A program made the translations under genes and the position numbers. A stretch of DNA of 39,635 nt from Clostridia bacterium (lineage in GTDB: Bacteria; Bacillota_A; Clostridia; Christensenellales; Aristaeellaceae): assembly GCA_017518705.1 (NCBI GenBank), contig JAFWUC010000014.1, positions 1 through 39,635 of the forward strand. Direction: 5' to 3'. The notes under the pieces are model-generated. The model saw only the letters and a list, made by a program, of their open reading frames with translations, was not told the origin of the DNA and did no database searches. This document shows positions 6,787 to 15,614 of this stretch, piece by piece. Position 1 is the first letter of the stretch. Each line of letters opens with the position of its first letter.

Positions 6787-8146
6787 TCATTTTCTCCTTG
6801 TTGGTAAGCACCCTTATCCACCTGTAGCGGTTCACCACGAACACCGCCACGGTGCACTTGATAAGCTGGTCGCTTTTGAGGATGAAGAACACCCACACCG
6901 GGTGGAGCTTCCACCAGTACGCCGCCATGAGCACGAAGGAGAGCACCACGCCCCACTGGAACACCAGGTCGTTCAGGAACACGAAGCGGGTGTTGCCGCC
7001 GCCGCGGACTATGCCCGTAAGGCAGGGCGCCTGGTAGCTGGTGCCCACGGAAGTTATGGATAGGACCAGCACGAACTGCCCGGCGTACCTGACCGCCTCG
7101 GGGCTTTCCAGATTATACAGGCGGATGACGGGGCCCCTGACCAGGAATATCGTGAGCCCCGTAACGAGTCCGGTGGCCAGAAACAGCAGTTGCATGGTGA
7201 CCACGTATTCCTTAAGGCGGCTCAGGTCGCCCGAGCCCACCACCTTGCCGGTTATGACGCCCGCCGCGCTGCCGCCGCCGTAAGCGAACACGCTTATGAC
7301 CGAGAACAGGCTGAGCGCCAGGGAGTTGGCGCTTATCACGTCTCCGCCCATATGGCCGATTATGGAGGTCTGTATGAACATCGCGATGCCCCAGCTGGCG
7401 CCGCCCAGCATTATGGGCGTGGCATGGCGGAAGTAGTCCTTCCACAGCGCGCTGTCGAATTTAATGGCGTTTTTCGGAGTCAGGCGCAGCTTTTTGTCTA
7501 TTTTGAGGCTGTATATCAGCGCGACCGCCAGTTCGAACAGGCGGGCGGCGAGGGTGGCCCAGGCTGCGCCGCGGATGCCCAGCTCCGGAAAGCCCAGATG
7601 GCCGAATATCAGGCAGTAGTTGAGCAGCAGGTTCAGAAACAGGCTCATCAGCGTAACGATAAAGCCGATCCTGGCGTTCTCCACGCTCCTCTGTGTGGCG
7701 AGCAGCACGGTGGTCAGGCACCACACGGGGTAGGTGAAGCGGATGATGTCCAGATACTCGCAGCCCGCGTTTATGATATCGGTATCGCGCGCAAGCAGGG
7801 AGAGTATGCCGCCGGGGAACGCGCTTACCGAGGCGGAAAACACGAAGCCCAGGGTGAGCGCGGTCAGCAGGCCTGCGGTAAACACGGGATATATGGGCCT
7901 TAGCTTTTTCGCGCCCCAGTACTGGCTGGATATGACCGCCACGCCTTCTCCCGCCGCGGTGACCACCATCTGCAGCAGGAACTGGATCTGGTTTGCCAGG
8001 GAGGCGCCGTTAAGGGCGGTTGAGGAGTAGCGGGCAAGCATCACGTTGTCCAGCAGGGATACGGAATAGGACAGCAGATTCTGCGCCGCCACGAACAAAA
8101 GCAGGCTGAAATATGTTCTGTAAAACGACTTGTCTCGCGTTATCAT
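6773..8146 (-). CDS. MATE family multidrug/metabolite efflux transporter
   Basis: 457 residues with about 12 hydrophobic segments and two homologous halves. ALNGASLANQIQFLLQMVVTAAGEGVAVISSQYWGAK near the N-terminus and ISANSLALSLFSVISVFAYGGGSAAGVITGKVVGSGD in the second half are the MATE repeat signatures. It likely exports small organic cations or metabolites in exchange for Na+ or H+. I chose ATG 8146; an in-frame TTG at 8164 has no ribosome site in front of it. The gene is transcribed divergently from the rimP operon and overlaps the HAD gene. Confidence 0.92.
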   Translation of the reverse strand: MITRDKSFYRTYFSLLLFVAAQNLLSYSVSLLDNVMLARYSSTALNGASLANQIQFLLQMVVTAAGEGVAVISSQYWGAKKLRPIYPVFTAGLLTALTLGFVFSASVSAFPGGILSLLARDTDIINAGCEYLDIIRFTYPVWCLTTVLLATQRSVENARIGFIVTLMSLFLNLLLNYCLIFGHLGFPELGIRGAAWATLAARLFELAVALIYSLKIDKKLRLTPKNAIKFDSALWKDYFRHATPIMLGGASWGIAMFIQTSIIGHMGGDVISANSLALSLFSVISVFAYGGGSAAGVITGKVVGSGDLSRLKEYVVTMQLLFLATGLVTGLTIFLVRGPVIRLYNLESPEAVRYAGQFVLVLSITSVGTSYQAPCLTGIVRGGGNTRFVFLNDLVFQWGVVLSFVLMAAYWWKLHPVWVFFILKSDQLIKCTVAVFVVNRYRWIRVLTNKEKMNGQV

Positions 8147-8215
8147 GGCAGTAGTGTGCCCCAAGGGCGGGAGAGCGCAAAAGCGCGGCTTGACGGGTCA
8201 AATGCATCAAAAGGT

Positions 8216-8244
8216 AGTCTACCATAATGCGCGGCTGTTATCAA
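8216..8244 (-). promoter_or_regulatory. Promoter of the MATE-HAD unit
   Basis: On the minus strand TTGATA (complement of 8239-8244), 17-bp spacer, TAGACT (complement of 8216-8221). It lies about 70 bp before the MATE start codon and is divergent from the rimP promoter. Confidence 0.65.
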
Positions 8245-8361
8245 TACGGAAGCGAGTTTTTTACGGAAGGTTTTATCTTTGCGCTGCGCGCGAAAAAACC
8301 GTTATATCCCATTGTTTACCAAAGATTAATCCGTAATCTGCGGCTTTTGGCGCCGAAAAGG

Positions 8362-8390
8362 TTGAAACAGAACGCCGCGGGTGGTATAAT
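8362..8390 (+). promoter_or_regulatory. Main promoter of the rimP-nusA-infB operon
   Basis: TTGAAA (8362-8367), 17-bp spacer, TGG-TATAAT (TATAAT 8385-8390). The predicted start near 8397 opens directly onto the structured leader at 8400-8439. The stretch 8165-8361 between the divergent promoters shows no further feature. Confidence 0.88.
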
Positions 8391-8399
8391 AAACAGTGT

Positions 8400-8439
8400 G
8401 CTGTTTCGACAGCGAGGCCGCGTCTTCAGGGCGCGGCTC
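8400..8439 (+). promoter_or_regulatory. Structured 5' leader of rimP mRNA (two adjacent hairpins)
   Basis: GCTGT-TTCG-ACAGC (8400-8413) is a perfect stem with a UUCG loop. It is followed at once by GAGGCCGCG/CGCGGCTC (8414-8422 and 8432-8439, one bulged G). The two would stack at the very 5' end of the mRNA, about 30 nt before GGGAGG (8458-8463). They may stabilise the transcript or serve as a regulatory target; neither is shown. Confidence 0.6.
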
Positions 8440-8468
8440 AAGTTTGGACCCCGGTCAGGGAGGAAAAT

Positions 8469-8954
8469 TTGCCAAATAAATCAAGCAGTCTAGCAACGCT
8501 TGAAGCTGCCTGCGTGAAGCTGGCGGAGGAAACAGGGCTCGAGTTCGTGGACTTGGAGCTTGTTAAGGAACCCTCCGGCAGATGTTTGCGTATTTATATG
8601 GACAAGGAAGGCGGGATCAATATCGACGATATCGAGGCCTTCCATAAGCGTGTGCGCCCGCTGACGGACGCCATCGATTATGACTACATGGAGGTGTCTT
8701 CCCCCGGGGCGGACCGTCCGCTCAAGAAGCCCGGAGACTTTGAAAAAGCGCTGGGCAGCGAGGTGGAAGTCAAGCTGTTTGCCCCCGTGGACGGCGTGAA
8801 GCAGTTCGTGGGCACGCTGTGCGCGTACGACGAAAACAGCGTGCAGGTGGACTGCGCCGGCGATATAAAGAGCTTCGAACTCAAAAAGCTCGCGCTCATA
8901 CGCCCCTACATCGACGTGGAACAAGAACTGGAGAACAGTCAGGATTTAGTTTAA
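8469..8954 (+). CDS. rimP: RimP, ribosome maturation factor
   Basis: 161 residues. RimP binds the 30S subunit during assembly. LEFVDLELVKEPSGRCLRIYMDKEGGINIDDIEAFHKRV is the N-terminal alpha/beta domain signature, and VSSPGADRPLKKPGDFEKALGSEVEVKLF marks entry to the C-terminal SH3-like domain. The start is TTG 8469, 5 nt after GGGAGG; no ATG is suitably placed. It heads the translation operon and is followed 12 nt later by nusA, the usual order in Firmicutes. Confidence 0.96.
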   Translation: MPNKSSSLATLEAACVKLAEETGLEFVDLELVKEPSGRCLRIYMDKEGGINIDDIEAFHKRVRPLTDAIDYDYMEVSSPGADRPLKKPGDFEKALGSEVEVKLFAPVDGVKQFVGTLCAYDENSVQVDCAGDIKSFELKKLALIRPYIDVEQELENSQDLV

Positions 8955-8966
8955 TTGGAGGAAAAA

Positions 8967-10109
8967 ATGGCTAAGAAATCCAAAACCCAGCCTGTGAATG
9001 AGACTTCCGAGCTGATACTCGCAATAGACGAGCTGTGCAAGGCGAAGAACATAAGCCGCGAAGTGCTGTTTACCAAAATCGAGGCGGCCATGGTGAGCGC
9101 CTATAAAAAGGAATACGGCAAACAGGACAACGTCACCGCTACCGTGAACCGCACTACCGGCACCATAGAGGTGTTCGCCCGCAAGACGATCGTGAGCGAA
9201 GTCACTGAGCCCGCGGTGGAGATCTCCTTGGAAGAGGTCAGGAGCAAGTTCCCGGAGCTTACCGACTACGACCTGGGCGACCTTATCGAGGTGCCCGCCA
9301 ACATTGATTCCTTCGGCCGCATAGCCGCGCAGTCTGCCAAGCAGGTGATTGTGCAGTCCATAAGGGAAGCCGAGAGGGGCGCGGTGTATGAGGAGTATTC
9401 CGAAAAGGAAAACGAGATCCTGACCGCCATAGTCAAGATAATCGAGCCCGACAGGGCGTACGTGGAACTCGGCCGCACCGAGGGCGTGCTGGAGCTCAAT
9501 CAGCTGATGCCCGGCGAGACCGTGCGCGTGGGCGACCGCCTGAAGGTGTACGTGCTGGAAGTCAACAAAAGCGCCAAGGGTCCCCAGGTGATGGTCAGCC
9601 GCACCCATACGGGGCTGGTAAAGCGCCTGTTCGAAGTCGAGGTGCCCGAGATCCGCAGCGGCGAGGTGCTGATCAAGTCCATCGCCCGCGAAGCCGGCAG
9701 CCGCACCAAGATGGCCGTGTTCAGCGCCAACCGCGACATCGATCCCGTGGGCGCCTGCGTAGGTCCCAGGGGCATGAGGGTCGAGAACGTCACAAACGAG
9801 CTCAAGACCGAGAAGATAGACATAATCAAGTGGTCCAGCGACCCGCAGGAATACATCGCCGCGGCGCTGTCTCCCGCCCGGGTGAACGAAGTGTACATCC
9901 CCGGCAAGGAGAAGATCGCCTATGTCACGGTGCCCGACAACCAGCTGTCCCTGGCTATCGGCAAGGAAGGGCAGAACGTGCGCCTGGCCGCCAAACTGAC
10001 CGGCTGGAAGATAGACATCAAGAGCGCGTCCCAGGCCCAGCAGGAAGCCGAGGCGATAAGCCAGTCCCAGCCCGACAACTACGAAGAGGACGAGAATGCC
10101 GGCAACTAA
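8967..10109 (+). CDS. nusA: NusA, transcription termination/antitermination factor
   Basis: 380 residues, the short Gram-positive form without the C-terminal acidic repeats of proteobacteria. The order is: N-terminal RNA-polymerase-binding domain (1-125), S1 domain ([26 protein letters not shown]), then two KH domains ([21 protein letters not shown] and [25 protein letters not shown]). The start ATG 8967 follows GGAGG (8957-8961); an in-frame TTG at 8955 overlaps that ribosome site and is rejected. The last ~25 residues are acidic and Gln-rich. It overlaps ylxR by 14 nt. Confidence 0.97.
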   Translation: MAKKSKTQPVNETSELILAIDELCKAKNISREVLFTKIEAAMVSAYKKEYGKQDNVTATVNRTTGTIEVFARKTIVSEVTEPAVEISLEEVRSKFPELTDYDLGDLIEVPANIDSFGRIAAQSAKQVIVQSIREAERGAVYEEYSEKENEILTAIVKIIEPDRAYVELGRTEGVLELNQLMPGETVRVGDRLKVYVLEVNKSAKGPQVMVSRTHTGLVKRLFEVEVPEIRSGEVLIKSIAREAGSRTKMAVFSANRDIDPVGACVGPRGMRVENVTNELKTEKIDIIKWSSDPQEYIAAALSPARVNEVYIPGKEKIAYVTVPDNQLSLAIGKEGQNVRLAAKLTGWKIDIKSASQAQQEAEAISQSQPDNYEEDENAGN

Positions 10110-10383
10110 AAAGATCCCCATGCGCATGTGCGTGGGCTGCCACGAGATGAAGCCCAAAAAGGAGCTGCGCCGCATAGTGCGCTCCCCGGAAGGCGAGATC
10201 TCCATCGACCTTAAGGGCAAAAAACCGGGCAGAGGCGCGTATGTGTGCCTGGACAGCGAGTGCCTTAAGAAGGCCCGCAAAAGCCGGGGGCTGGAAAGGA
10301 AGCTGGAAAGCCCGATCTCTGCCGAAGTGTACGACAGCCTCGAAAGCGAGTTTGCACAGCTCATAAGGGACGGCGAAGCGTGA
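10096..10383 (+). CDS. ylxR: YlxR/RnpM family RNA-binding protein
   Basis: 95 residues. The YlxR signature is present: RMCVGCHEMKPKKELRRIVRSPEGEISID, then GRGAYVCLDSECLKKARKSRGLERKL. The two Cys pairs and many Arg/Lys residues fit a small nucleic-acid-binding fold. In Bacillus relatives the protein has been linked to RNase P (RnpM). It overlaps nusA upstream by 14 nt and the next gene by 4 nt (GTGA), so translation is coupled. Confidence 0.94.
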   Translation: MPATKKIPMRMCVGCHEMKPKKELRRIVRSPEGEISIDLKGKKPGRGAYVCLDSECLKKARKSRGLERKLESPISAEVYDSLESEFAQLIRDGEA

Positions 10384-10685
10384 CGAAGTACGAGCGCGGT
10401 CTTGGGATGCTGGGGCTTGCCCGGCGCGCCAGGGCCCTTACAAGCGGCTTTTCCCAGGTGGAAGCGTCGCTTAAGGCTGGAGAGGGCAAACTGCTGCTGC
10501 TGGACGGGGAGATAAGCCCGGAAACGGAAAAGCAGCTGGTCCCGCTGGCCGAAAAACACGGCATTGCATATTTCAGGCTCAGGCCGGGCGAACTGTCCGA
10601 CAGCCTGGGAGATTTCAGGATGTGCGCCCTGGTCACCGATGAGGGGTTCGGGCGCAGGATATACGAATTATTGAACGAAGAGTAA
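10380..10685 (+). CDS. ylxQ: YlxQ, L7Ae/L30e-like ribosomal-associated protein
   Basis: 101 residues, GTG start at 10380 overlapping the ylxR stop. The L7Ae/L30e fold is seen in LGMLGLARRARALTSGFSQVEASLKAGEGKLLLLDGEISPET, followed by HGIAYFRLRPGELSDSLGDFRMCALVTDEGFGRRI. Members bind kink-turn or related RNA; the cellular role in Bacillota is still vague. Its place between ylxR and infB is canonical. Confidence 0.92.
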   Translation: MTKYERGLGMLGLARRARALTSGFSQVEASLKAGEGKLLLLDGEISPETEKQLVPLAEKHGIAYFRLRPGELSDSLGDFRMCALVTDEGFGRRIYELLNEE

Positions 10686-10709
10686 CATACGGGGGGTACA
10701 GTCTGAATA

Positions 10710-13340
10710 ATGGCGAAAGTTACAGCCAAAGACGTGAGCCTTGGCGCTCAGGAGCTAATCAAACAGTTAAATAATTCAAGGGAGCAGCTCAGAGGGCTGA
10801 TGGGTTCGCTGCGCGCCCGGAACGATGAGCTGTTGAGAGCCAAGCGTGCCGAAATGGAGGAGCAGAACCGCAGGGAATTCAAGGACAGGTTCGACGCGGC
10901 GGTCAACGCGATAAACGCTGCGAAGAACGCGCCCGCAGAGGAGCCTGCGCCGGTTCAGGAGCCTGTTCAGGAAGTCAAACCGGTCCAGGCCGAACCTCCG
11001 AAGCCCCAGACAAGTGCGAGACCCCAGACCGCGCCCCAGGAACGCCCCCAGCGTCCCGCGGACGGACAGGTGCGTCCCCGTCCCGCTTTCGGCGCAAATC
11101 CTGCCCAGCCGGGCCAGAGAGCGCCTTACGGGCAGGGCCCCCGTCCCCAGCCGAGCCAGCCGGGCCAGAGAGCGCCTTTCGGGCAGAATCCCCGTCCCCA
11201 GCAGGGACAGGCGGGCGGGCTTACCCGGCCTTACGGCAGACCCGCGGTGCCTGGCCAGGCGGGACAGCAGTCCATGCAGCGGCCGGGCTTCAACCGTCCC
11301 CAGCAGGGAGCACCCGCTCAGCGTCCCGGCGGATTCGGACCGAAAAAGCCTTCCGCAGCCGACATGCTGCCGCCTGTTGAGAAAAAGGAACGCGTCAGCA
11401 ATTACGATCCCAAGAAAAACCAGTATGTGCGCCAGAATGATCCCGAGCACAATACCGTCAAGAACAAGCGTCAGGTGAGCCGTCAGGCCGCGCCTCAGAT
11501 GAACATGGACGACGAGTATGAGCGTAACGTAAAGCGCAAGCGCAAGCAGGCGCCCATTGCGGCTCCCCGTCCGGAACCGGTCAAGATCGATCACGCGGTC
11601 ATGACCACCGAGCTCATAACCGTCAAGGACCTGTCCGAGAAGATCGGAAAGAGCGTAAACGAGCTTATAAAGAAGCTGCTGATGCTGGGCATAATGGCCA
11701 CCATCAACAACGAGATAGACTACGATACCGCCCAGCTCATCTGCTCCGACTACGGCATCGAGCTGGAGTACAAGCCCGCGGAGACCGCCGAAAGCGCGCT
11801 GGAAGCGGAAGAGGTGGAGGACAGCGAAGACAAGCTGCTGCCCAGGCCTCCCGTGGTCACCGTCATGGGCCACGTCGACCACGGCAAGACCAGCCTGCTG
11901 GACTACATCCGCAACACCCGCGTCACCGCGGGCGAGGCGGGCGGCATAACCCAGCACATCGGCGCTTACACCGTGGAACTCAACGGCAAAAAGATCACCT
12001 TCCTGGATACTCCCGGCCACGAAGCGTTCACCGCCATGCGTGCCCGCGGCGCCCAGGCTACCGATATCGCCATACTGGTGGTCGCTGCCGACGACGGCGT
12101 CATGCCCCAGACCATAGAGGCTATCAACCACGCAAAGGCTGCCGGAGTGCAGACTATCGTGGCCATAAACAAGATAGACAAGCCCACCGCCGACGTGGAG
12201 CGCATCCGCCAGGAACTGACCAAGTACGACCTGCTGTGCGAGGAGTGGGGCGGCGACACCATCATGGTGCCCGTTTCTGCCAAGACCGGCCAGGGCATCG
12301 ACCAGCTGCTGGAAATGGTGCTGCTGGTGGCGGAAGTACAGGACTACCGCGCCAATCCCAACCGCAAGGCGAGAGGCATCATCATCGAAGCCCGGCTGGA
12401 CAAGGGCCGCGGTCCCGTGGCTACCGTGCTTATCAAGAACGGCACCCTGAAAGTGGGCGACACCATCGTCGCGGGCATGTCCTACGGACGCGTCAGGGCC
12501 ATGGTGAACGACAAGGGCGAAAGAGTCAAGGCCGCGCTGCCCAGCGATCCTGTGGAAGTCATCGGCTTTAACGACGTGCCCGAGGCGGGCGACATCATCT
12601 CCGCCGTGGACGACGACAGCCTGAGTCGTAAGGTGGCCGAGGAGCGCCGCGACAAGGCGCGCGCCGCCCTCATAAAGGCCCAGAGCAAGGCTACGCTGGA
12701 CGACCTGTTCAACCAGATCAGCGAGGGCCAGATGAAGGAACTCAACCTTATCATCAAGGCCGACGTCATGGGCAGCGTGGAGGCGGTCACCTCCTCTCTG
12801 GAAAAACTCTCCAACGACGAAGTCAAGGTGCGCTGCATACACGGCGGCGTAGGCGCCATAACCGAGACCGACGTTATGCTGGCCAGCGCGTCCAACGCCA
12901 TCATCATCGGCTTTAACGTCCGTCACGACAACGCGGTCCGGGATATCGCGCTCAAGGAAAAAGTCGACATCCGCCTGTACAGGGTCATCTACAACGCCAT
13001 AGAGGACGTGGAGGCCGCCATGAAGGGCATGCTGGCGCCCAAGTTCAAGGAGAACGTGCTGGGCCGCTGCCAGGTCAGGCAGACCTTCAAGGTCTCCGGC
13101 GTGGGCACCGTGGCGGGCTGCTACGTCACCGACGGCAAGATCCAGCGCAACGCGCAGATCCGCCTGCTCAGGGACAACGTGGTCATCCACGAGGGCAAGA
13201 TCGACTCCCTCAAGCGCTTCAAGGACGACGTGCGCGAGGTCGCTACCGGCTATGAGTGCGGTATCGGCATAGAGAACTACAACGACGTGAAGGTGGGGGA
13301 CGAGATGGAGTGCTTCACCATGGAAGAGGTCAGCGCGTAG
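10710..13340 (+). CDS. infB: Translation initiation factor IF-2
   Basis: 876 residues. Residues 1-50 form a helical IF2N-like start; ~75-225 is a long disordered Pro/Gln/Arg/Gly linker with tandem 17-residue repeats; a second IF2N module follows ([31 protein letters not shown]). The GTPase domain begins about residue 380: G1 GHVDHGKTS (Gly387), G3 DTPGHEAF, G4 NKID, G5 SAKTGQG. Domains II-IV follow, ending [29 protein letters not shown]-2 brings initiator tRNA to the 30S subunit and promotes subunit joining. A stop codon in frame just upstream makes ATG 10710 the first possible start; the G-rich site at 10691-10696 is rather far away (13 nt). Confidence 0.97.
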   Translation: MAKVTAKDVSLGAQELIKQLNNSREQLRGLMGSLRARNDELLRAKRAEMEEQNRREFKDRFDAAVNAINAAKNAPAEEPAPVQEPVQEVKPVQAEPPKPQTSARPQTAPQERPQRPADGQVRPRPAFGANPAQPGQRAPYGQGPRPQPSQPGQRAPFGQNPRPQQGQAGGLTRPYGRPAVPGQAGQQSMQRPGFNRPQQGAPAQRPGGFGPKKPSAADMLPPVEKKERVSNYDPKKNQYVRQNDPEHNTVKNKRQVSRQAAPQMNMDDEYERNVKRKRKQAPIAAPRPEPVKIDHAVMTTELITVKDLSEKIGKSVNELIKKLLMLGIMATINNEIDYDTAQLICSDYGIELEYKPAETAESALEAEEVEDSEDKLLPRPPVVTVMGHVDHGKTSLLDYIRNTRVTAGEAGGITQHIGAYTVELNGKKITFLDTPGHEAFTAMRARGAQATDIAILVVAADDGVMPQTIEAINHAKAAGVQTIVAINKIDKPTADVERIRQELTKYDLLCEEWGGDTIMVPVSAKTGQGIDQLLEMVLLVAEVQDYRANPNRKARGIIIEARLDKGRGPVATVLIKNGTLKVGDTIVAGMSYGRVRAMVNDKGERVKAALPSDPVEVIGFNDVPEAGDIISAVDDDSLSRKVAEERRDKARAALIKAQSKATLDDLFNQISEGQMKELNLIIKADVMGSVEAVTSSLEKLSNDEVKVRCIHGGVGAITETDVMLASASNAIIIGFNVRHDNAVRDIALKEKVDIRLYRVIYNAIEDVEAAMKGMLAPKFKENVLGRCQVRQTFKVSGVGTVAGCYVTDGKIQRNAQIRLLRDNVVIHEGKIDSLKRFKDDVREVATGYECGIGIENYNDVKVGDEMECFTMEEVSA
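11106..11201 (+). repeat. Two 45-bp tandem repeats in the infB linker
   Basis: The segments 11106-11150 and 11157-11201 are nearly identical (51-bp period) and encode successive QPGQRAP(Y/F)GQ(G/N)PRPQ units. The length of this linker is likely to vary between strains. Confidence 0.85.
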
Positions 13341-13368
13341 TTTTCAGGGAGCAGTTTTCACAATACAT

Positions 13369-13391
13369 AAGCCGGCATGTCCGGCTTTTTT
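13369..13391 (+). terminator. Intrinsic terminator or attenuator between infB and rbfA
   Basis: AAGCCGG (13369-13375), loop CATGT, CCGGCTT (13381-13387), with T's running 13386-13391. It lies between infB (stop 13340) and the rbfA ribosome site, inside an otherwise tightly packed operon, so it probably reduces transcription of the downstream genes. Confidence 0.8.
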
Positions 13392-13403
13392 AAGAGGTTA
13401 TAC

Positions 13404-13784
13404 ATGGCATTTGACAGAACGGAACGCATATGCGAAGAAGTCAGGCACGCGCTGACCGAAATAATAAACCACAGCGTAAAGGACCCGCGGGTAAGGGGCA
13501 CCTGGTCGGTGACCCGCTGCGAGGTGACCCGTGACCTGCGCTACTGCAAGGCACGGGTGAGCGTGCTGGAGGACGAATACCGCCCGGAGCTCATAAAGGC
13601 GCTGAAAAACGCCGCGGGCTTCATCAGGAGGGAACTGGGCCAGAAGGTAGACCTGCGCTACACTCCGGAGATCATATTTGAGGAAGACAAAAACATGGAG
13701 TATGCCCAGCATATCGGCGACATACTGCGCAGGGAAGAGGAAAAACACCTCATTCGGGAGGACGAGGATGCTGGGAACGCTTAA
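13404..13784 (+). CDS. rbfA: RbfA, 30S ribosome-binding factor
   Basis: 126 residues. RbfA is a KH-like cold-shock factor for late 16S rRNA maturation. The N-terminal RTERICEEVRHALTEIINHSVKDPRVRG and VTRDLRYCKARVSVL are family signatures. ATG 13404 follows AAGAGGT; an earlier in-frame ATG at 13377 lies within the terminator hairpin and has no ribosome site. The C-terminus has an acidic tail (IREDEDAGNA) that overlaps the start of nrnA by 17 nt. Confidence 0.95.
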   Translation: MAFDRTERICEEVRHALTEIINHSVKDPRVRGTWSVTRCEVTRDLRYCKARVSVLEDEYRPELIKALKNAAGFIRRELGQKVDLRYTPEIIFEEDKNMEYAQHIGDILRREEEKHLIREDEDAGNA

Positions 13785-14739
13785 GGATATAGCCGGTTTC
13801 ATAAACGAAAACGATGATTTCGCGGTGATAACCCACTTTAAGCCCGACGGCGACGCTTACGGCAGCGCCCTGGGTCTGGTGGGCATACTGCGCAGCATGG
13901 GCAAGCGCGCGTTTCCCGTGTGCGACGACGAGGTGGAGCCCGCCTACCGCTTTTTGGCGAACTCGGCCGAATTCACCAACGAGGAAAAAGCCCTGCCCTT
14001 CACGCCCCTGTGCGCCATAGGCGTCGACATCTCCGACGCACACCGCATGGGCAAAAGCGAAAACCTGTTTAACGCCTGCAAAAGACAGGCGGTGATCGAC
14101 CATCACGCCACGAATACGGGCTTTGGGGACGTGACGTACCTGGAAGCGGACGCGGCTTCCACGGGGGAAATAATAGTCAAACTGGCGGAAGAGCTGGGCG
14201 TCAGACTGACCAAGCCCGTCGCCGAGCAGCTGTATACAGCCATCTCCACCGACAGCGGCAATTTCTCATTCGCGGACACCTCTCCGCAGACGCTGATCAT
14301 GGCGGCAAAATGCCTGGAAGCCGGAGCGGAAGCCGAAAAGCTGACCCGCCTGCTGTACAGGAGCCGCACTCCCGGAAAAACCAGGCTGATAGGCTTGGCG
14401 CTGACCGATTTCGTGATGAGCCCCAGCGGCAAGGTCGCGGGATTAAAGCTCACCAAGGAAATGTTTGACAAAGCGGGAGCGAGCCTGCCCGAAGCGCATT
14501 CGCTGGTGAACTACATGAACGAGATCCAGGGAGTGTACGTGGGCATTCTGGCCGAGGAGCGTCCGGGGGAGACCCGGGTGAGCTTCAGGGGCGCGAACGG
14601 CGCGGACGTGTCCGTGCTGGCGCAGAAGTTCGGCGGCGGGGGACACATCGCCGCCAGCGGCGCGCGCTTCCCAGGCGAGAATATAGACGACGTATTCAAA
14701 AAGGTAATGGACGAGGCGGAAAGGTACGTTAACGCTTGA
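13768..14739 (+). CDS. nrnA: NrnA-like DHH/DHHA1 phosphoesterase (nanoRNase / pAp phosphatase)
   Basis: 323 residues. The DHH domain has HFKPDGDAYGSALG (His23, Asp27, Asp29), GVDISD and VIDHHATN (motif III). The DHHA1 domain ends in KFGGGGHIAASGARF. These enzymes degrade 2-5 nt RNA and dephosphorylate 3'-phosphoadenosine 5'-phosphate. Start ATG 13768 is 6 nt behind GGGAGG, inside rbfA. The rbfA-nrnA-truB order is common in Firmicutes. The stop overlaps the TTG of truB. Confidence 0.94.
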   Translation: MLGTLKDIAGFINENDDFAVITHFKPDGDAYGSALGLVGILRSMGKRAFPVCDDEVEPAYRFLANSAEFTNEEKALPFTPLCAIGVDISDAHRMGKSENLFNACKRQAVIDHHATNTGFGDVTYLEADAASTGEIIVKLAEELGVRLTKPVAEQLYTAISTDSGNFSFADTSPQTLIMAAKCLEAGAEAEKLTRLLYRSRTPGKTRLIGLALTDFVMSPSGKVAGLKLTKEMFDKAGASLPEAHSLVNYMNEIQGVYVGILAEERPGETRVSFRGANGADVSVLAQKFGGGGHIAASGARFPGENIDDVFKKVMDEAERYVNA

Positions 14740-15614
14740 ACGGATTCATAAACCTGCTTAAGCCCCCGGGCATGACGTCCCAGGATGCGGTGAGCCGTAT
14801 AAAGCGGCTGCTGCCCCGGGGCACGGCGGTGGGACACGGAGGCACGCTCGATCCAGATGCGGCGGGAGTGCTGCCCATATGCGTGGGCAGGGCTACCCGC
14901 CTGTTTGACTATATAGTGGACAAGCGCAAGGAGTACATAGGCGAGCTGACGCTGGGCATTGCTACCGACACCTGCGACGCGAGCGGCAGGATAACCGACA
15001 GCTGCCGGGTCCAAGTGCGCCAAGGCGAAGTGGAAAGTGTGCTGGAAGGCTTCGTGGGCGACATAATGCAGGTGCCGCCCGCTTACTCCGCCATAAAGCG
15101 CGGAGGCGAGGCGCTGTATAAAAAGGCGCGGCGCGGGGAAGACATAGACATACCCGCGAGGCAGGTCAGGATAGACGCGCTCACGTTTATGGGGCAGACT
15201 TCGCCGGACAGGTATCTGATAAAGATCGTCTGCCGCAAGGGAGTCTATATCCGTTCGCTCATGCGGGACATCGCCGGGAAACTGGGCTGCCCCGGACATA
15301 TGTCGTTCCTGCTTCGCACCGCGTCCGGGGCGTTCACGCTGGATGACGCCCAAACGCTGGACGAACTGCAGAATATTGAGGAGTTTATAAGACCCATGGA
15401 CTGCCTGCTGGACGCTTACCCCGCGGTGCGGCTGGATCCTGCCGCGCGGGATAAGGTGCTCAACGGTGCCGTGCTTACGGAACAGGACATCCTTTCGTCC
15501 GACGCCGCGCCGGACAGTGTCGCCCGGCTGTACGTGGGAAACGAGTTCGCCGGCATGGCGGACAGGCTGTCCGACGGGGCCAAGATCAGGTGCATGCTGC
15601 TGGGAAGAGAATAA
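14736..15614 (+). CDS. truB: TruB, tRNA pseudouridine(55) synthase
   Basis: 292 residues. TruB isomerises U55 in the T-loop of tRNAs. The catalytic motif is GHGGTLDPDAAGVLP with Asp39; LLKPPGMTSQDAV, VPPAYSAIKRGGEALYKKAR and GVYIRSLMRDIAGKLG are further family blocks. The TTG start at 14736 overlaps the nrnA stop (TTGA). No in-frame ATG lies before the first conserved block. A short C-terminal PUA-like part is present. addB starts at the next base after its stop. Confidence 0.96.
   Translation: MNGFINLLKPPGMTSQDAVSRIKRLLPRGTAVGHGGTLDPDAAGVLPICVGRATRLFDYIVDKRKEYIGELTLGIATDTCDASGRITDSCRVQVRQGEVESVLEGFVGDIMQVPPAYSAIKRGGEALYKKARRGEDIDIPARQVRIDALTFMGQTSPDRYLIKIVCRKGVYIRSLMRDIAGKLGCPGHMSFLLRTASGAFTLDDAQTLDELQNIEEFIRPMDCLLDAYPAVRLDPAARDKVLNGAVLTEQDILSSDAAPDSVARLYVGNEFAGMADRLSDGAKIRCMLLGRE

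Noticed and set aside
8440..8463. Sequence before rimP resembling the GGTCAGG of small SRP RNA
   Set aside because: No flanking stem or conserved SRP apical loop; it is simply the leader and ribosome site.
8946..10559. 537-codon minus-strand frame opposite nusA-ylxR-ylxQ
   Set aside because: It is antisense to three certain genes and has no recognisable motif; an artefact of high GC.
10776..13190. Very long open frame (804 codons) on the minus strand opposite infB
   Set aside because: It mirrors the codon pattern of infB in this GC-rich sequence; the translation is low-complexity in Val/His/Asp/Gly with no domain, and there is no ribosome site or promoter.
13377..13403. Upstream in-frame ATG for rbfA
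   Set aside because: It lies inside the terminator hairpin (13369-13391) with no ribosome site; ATG 13404 has AAGAGGT.
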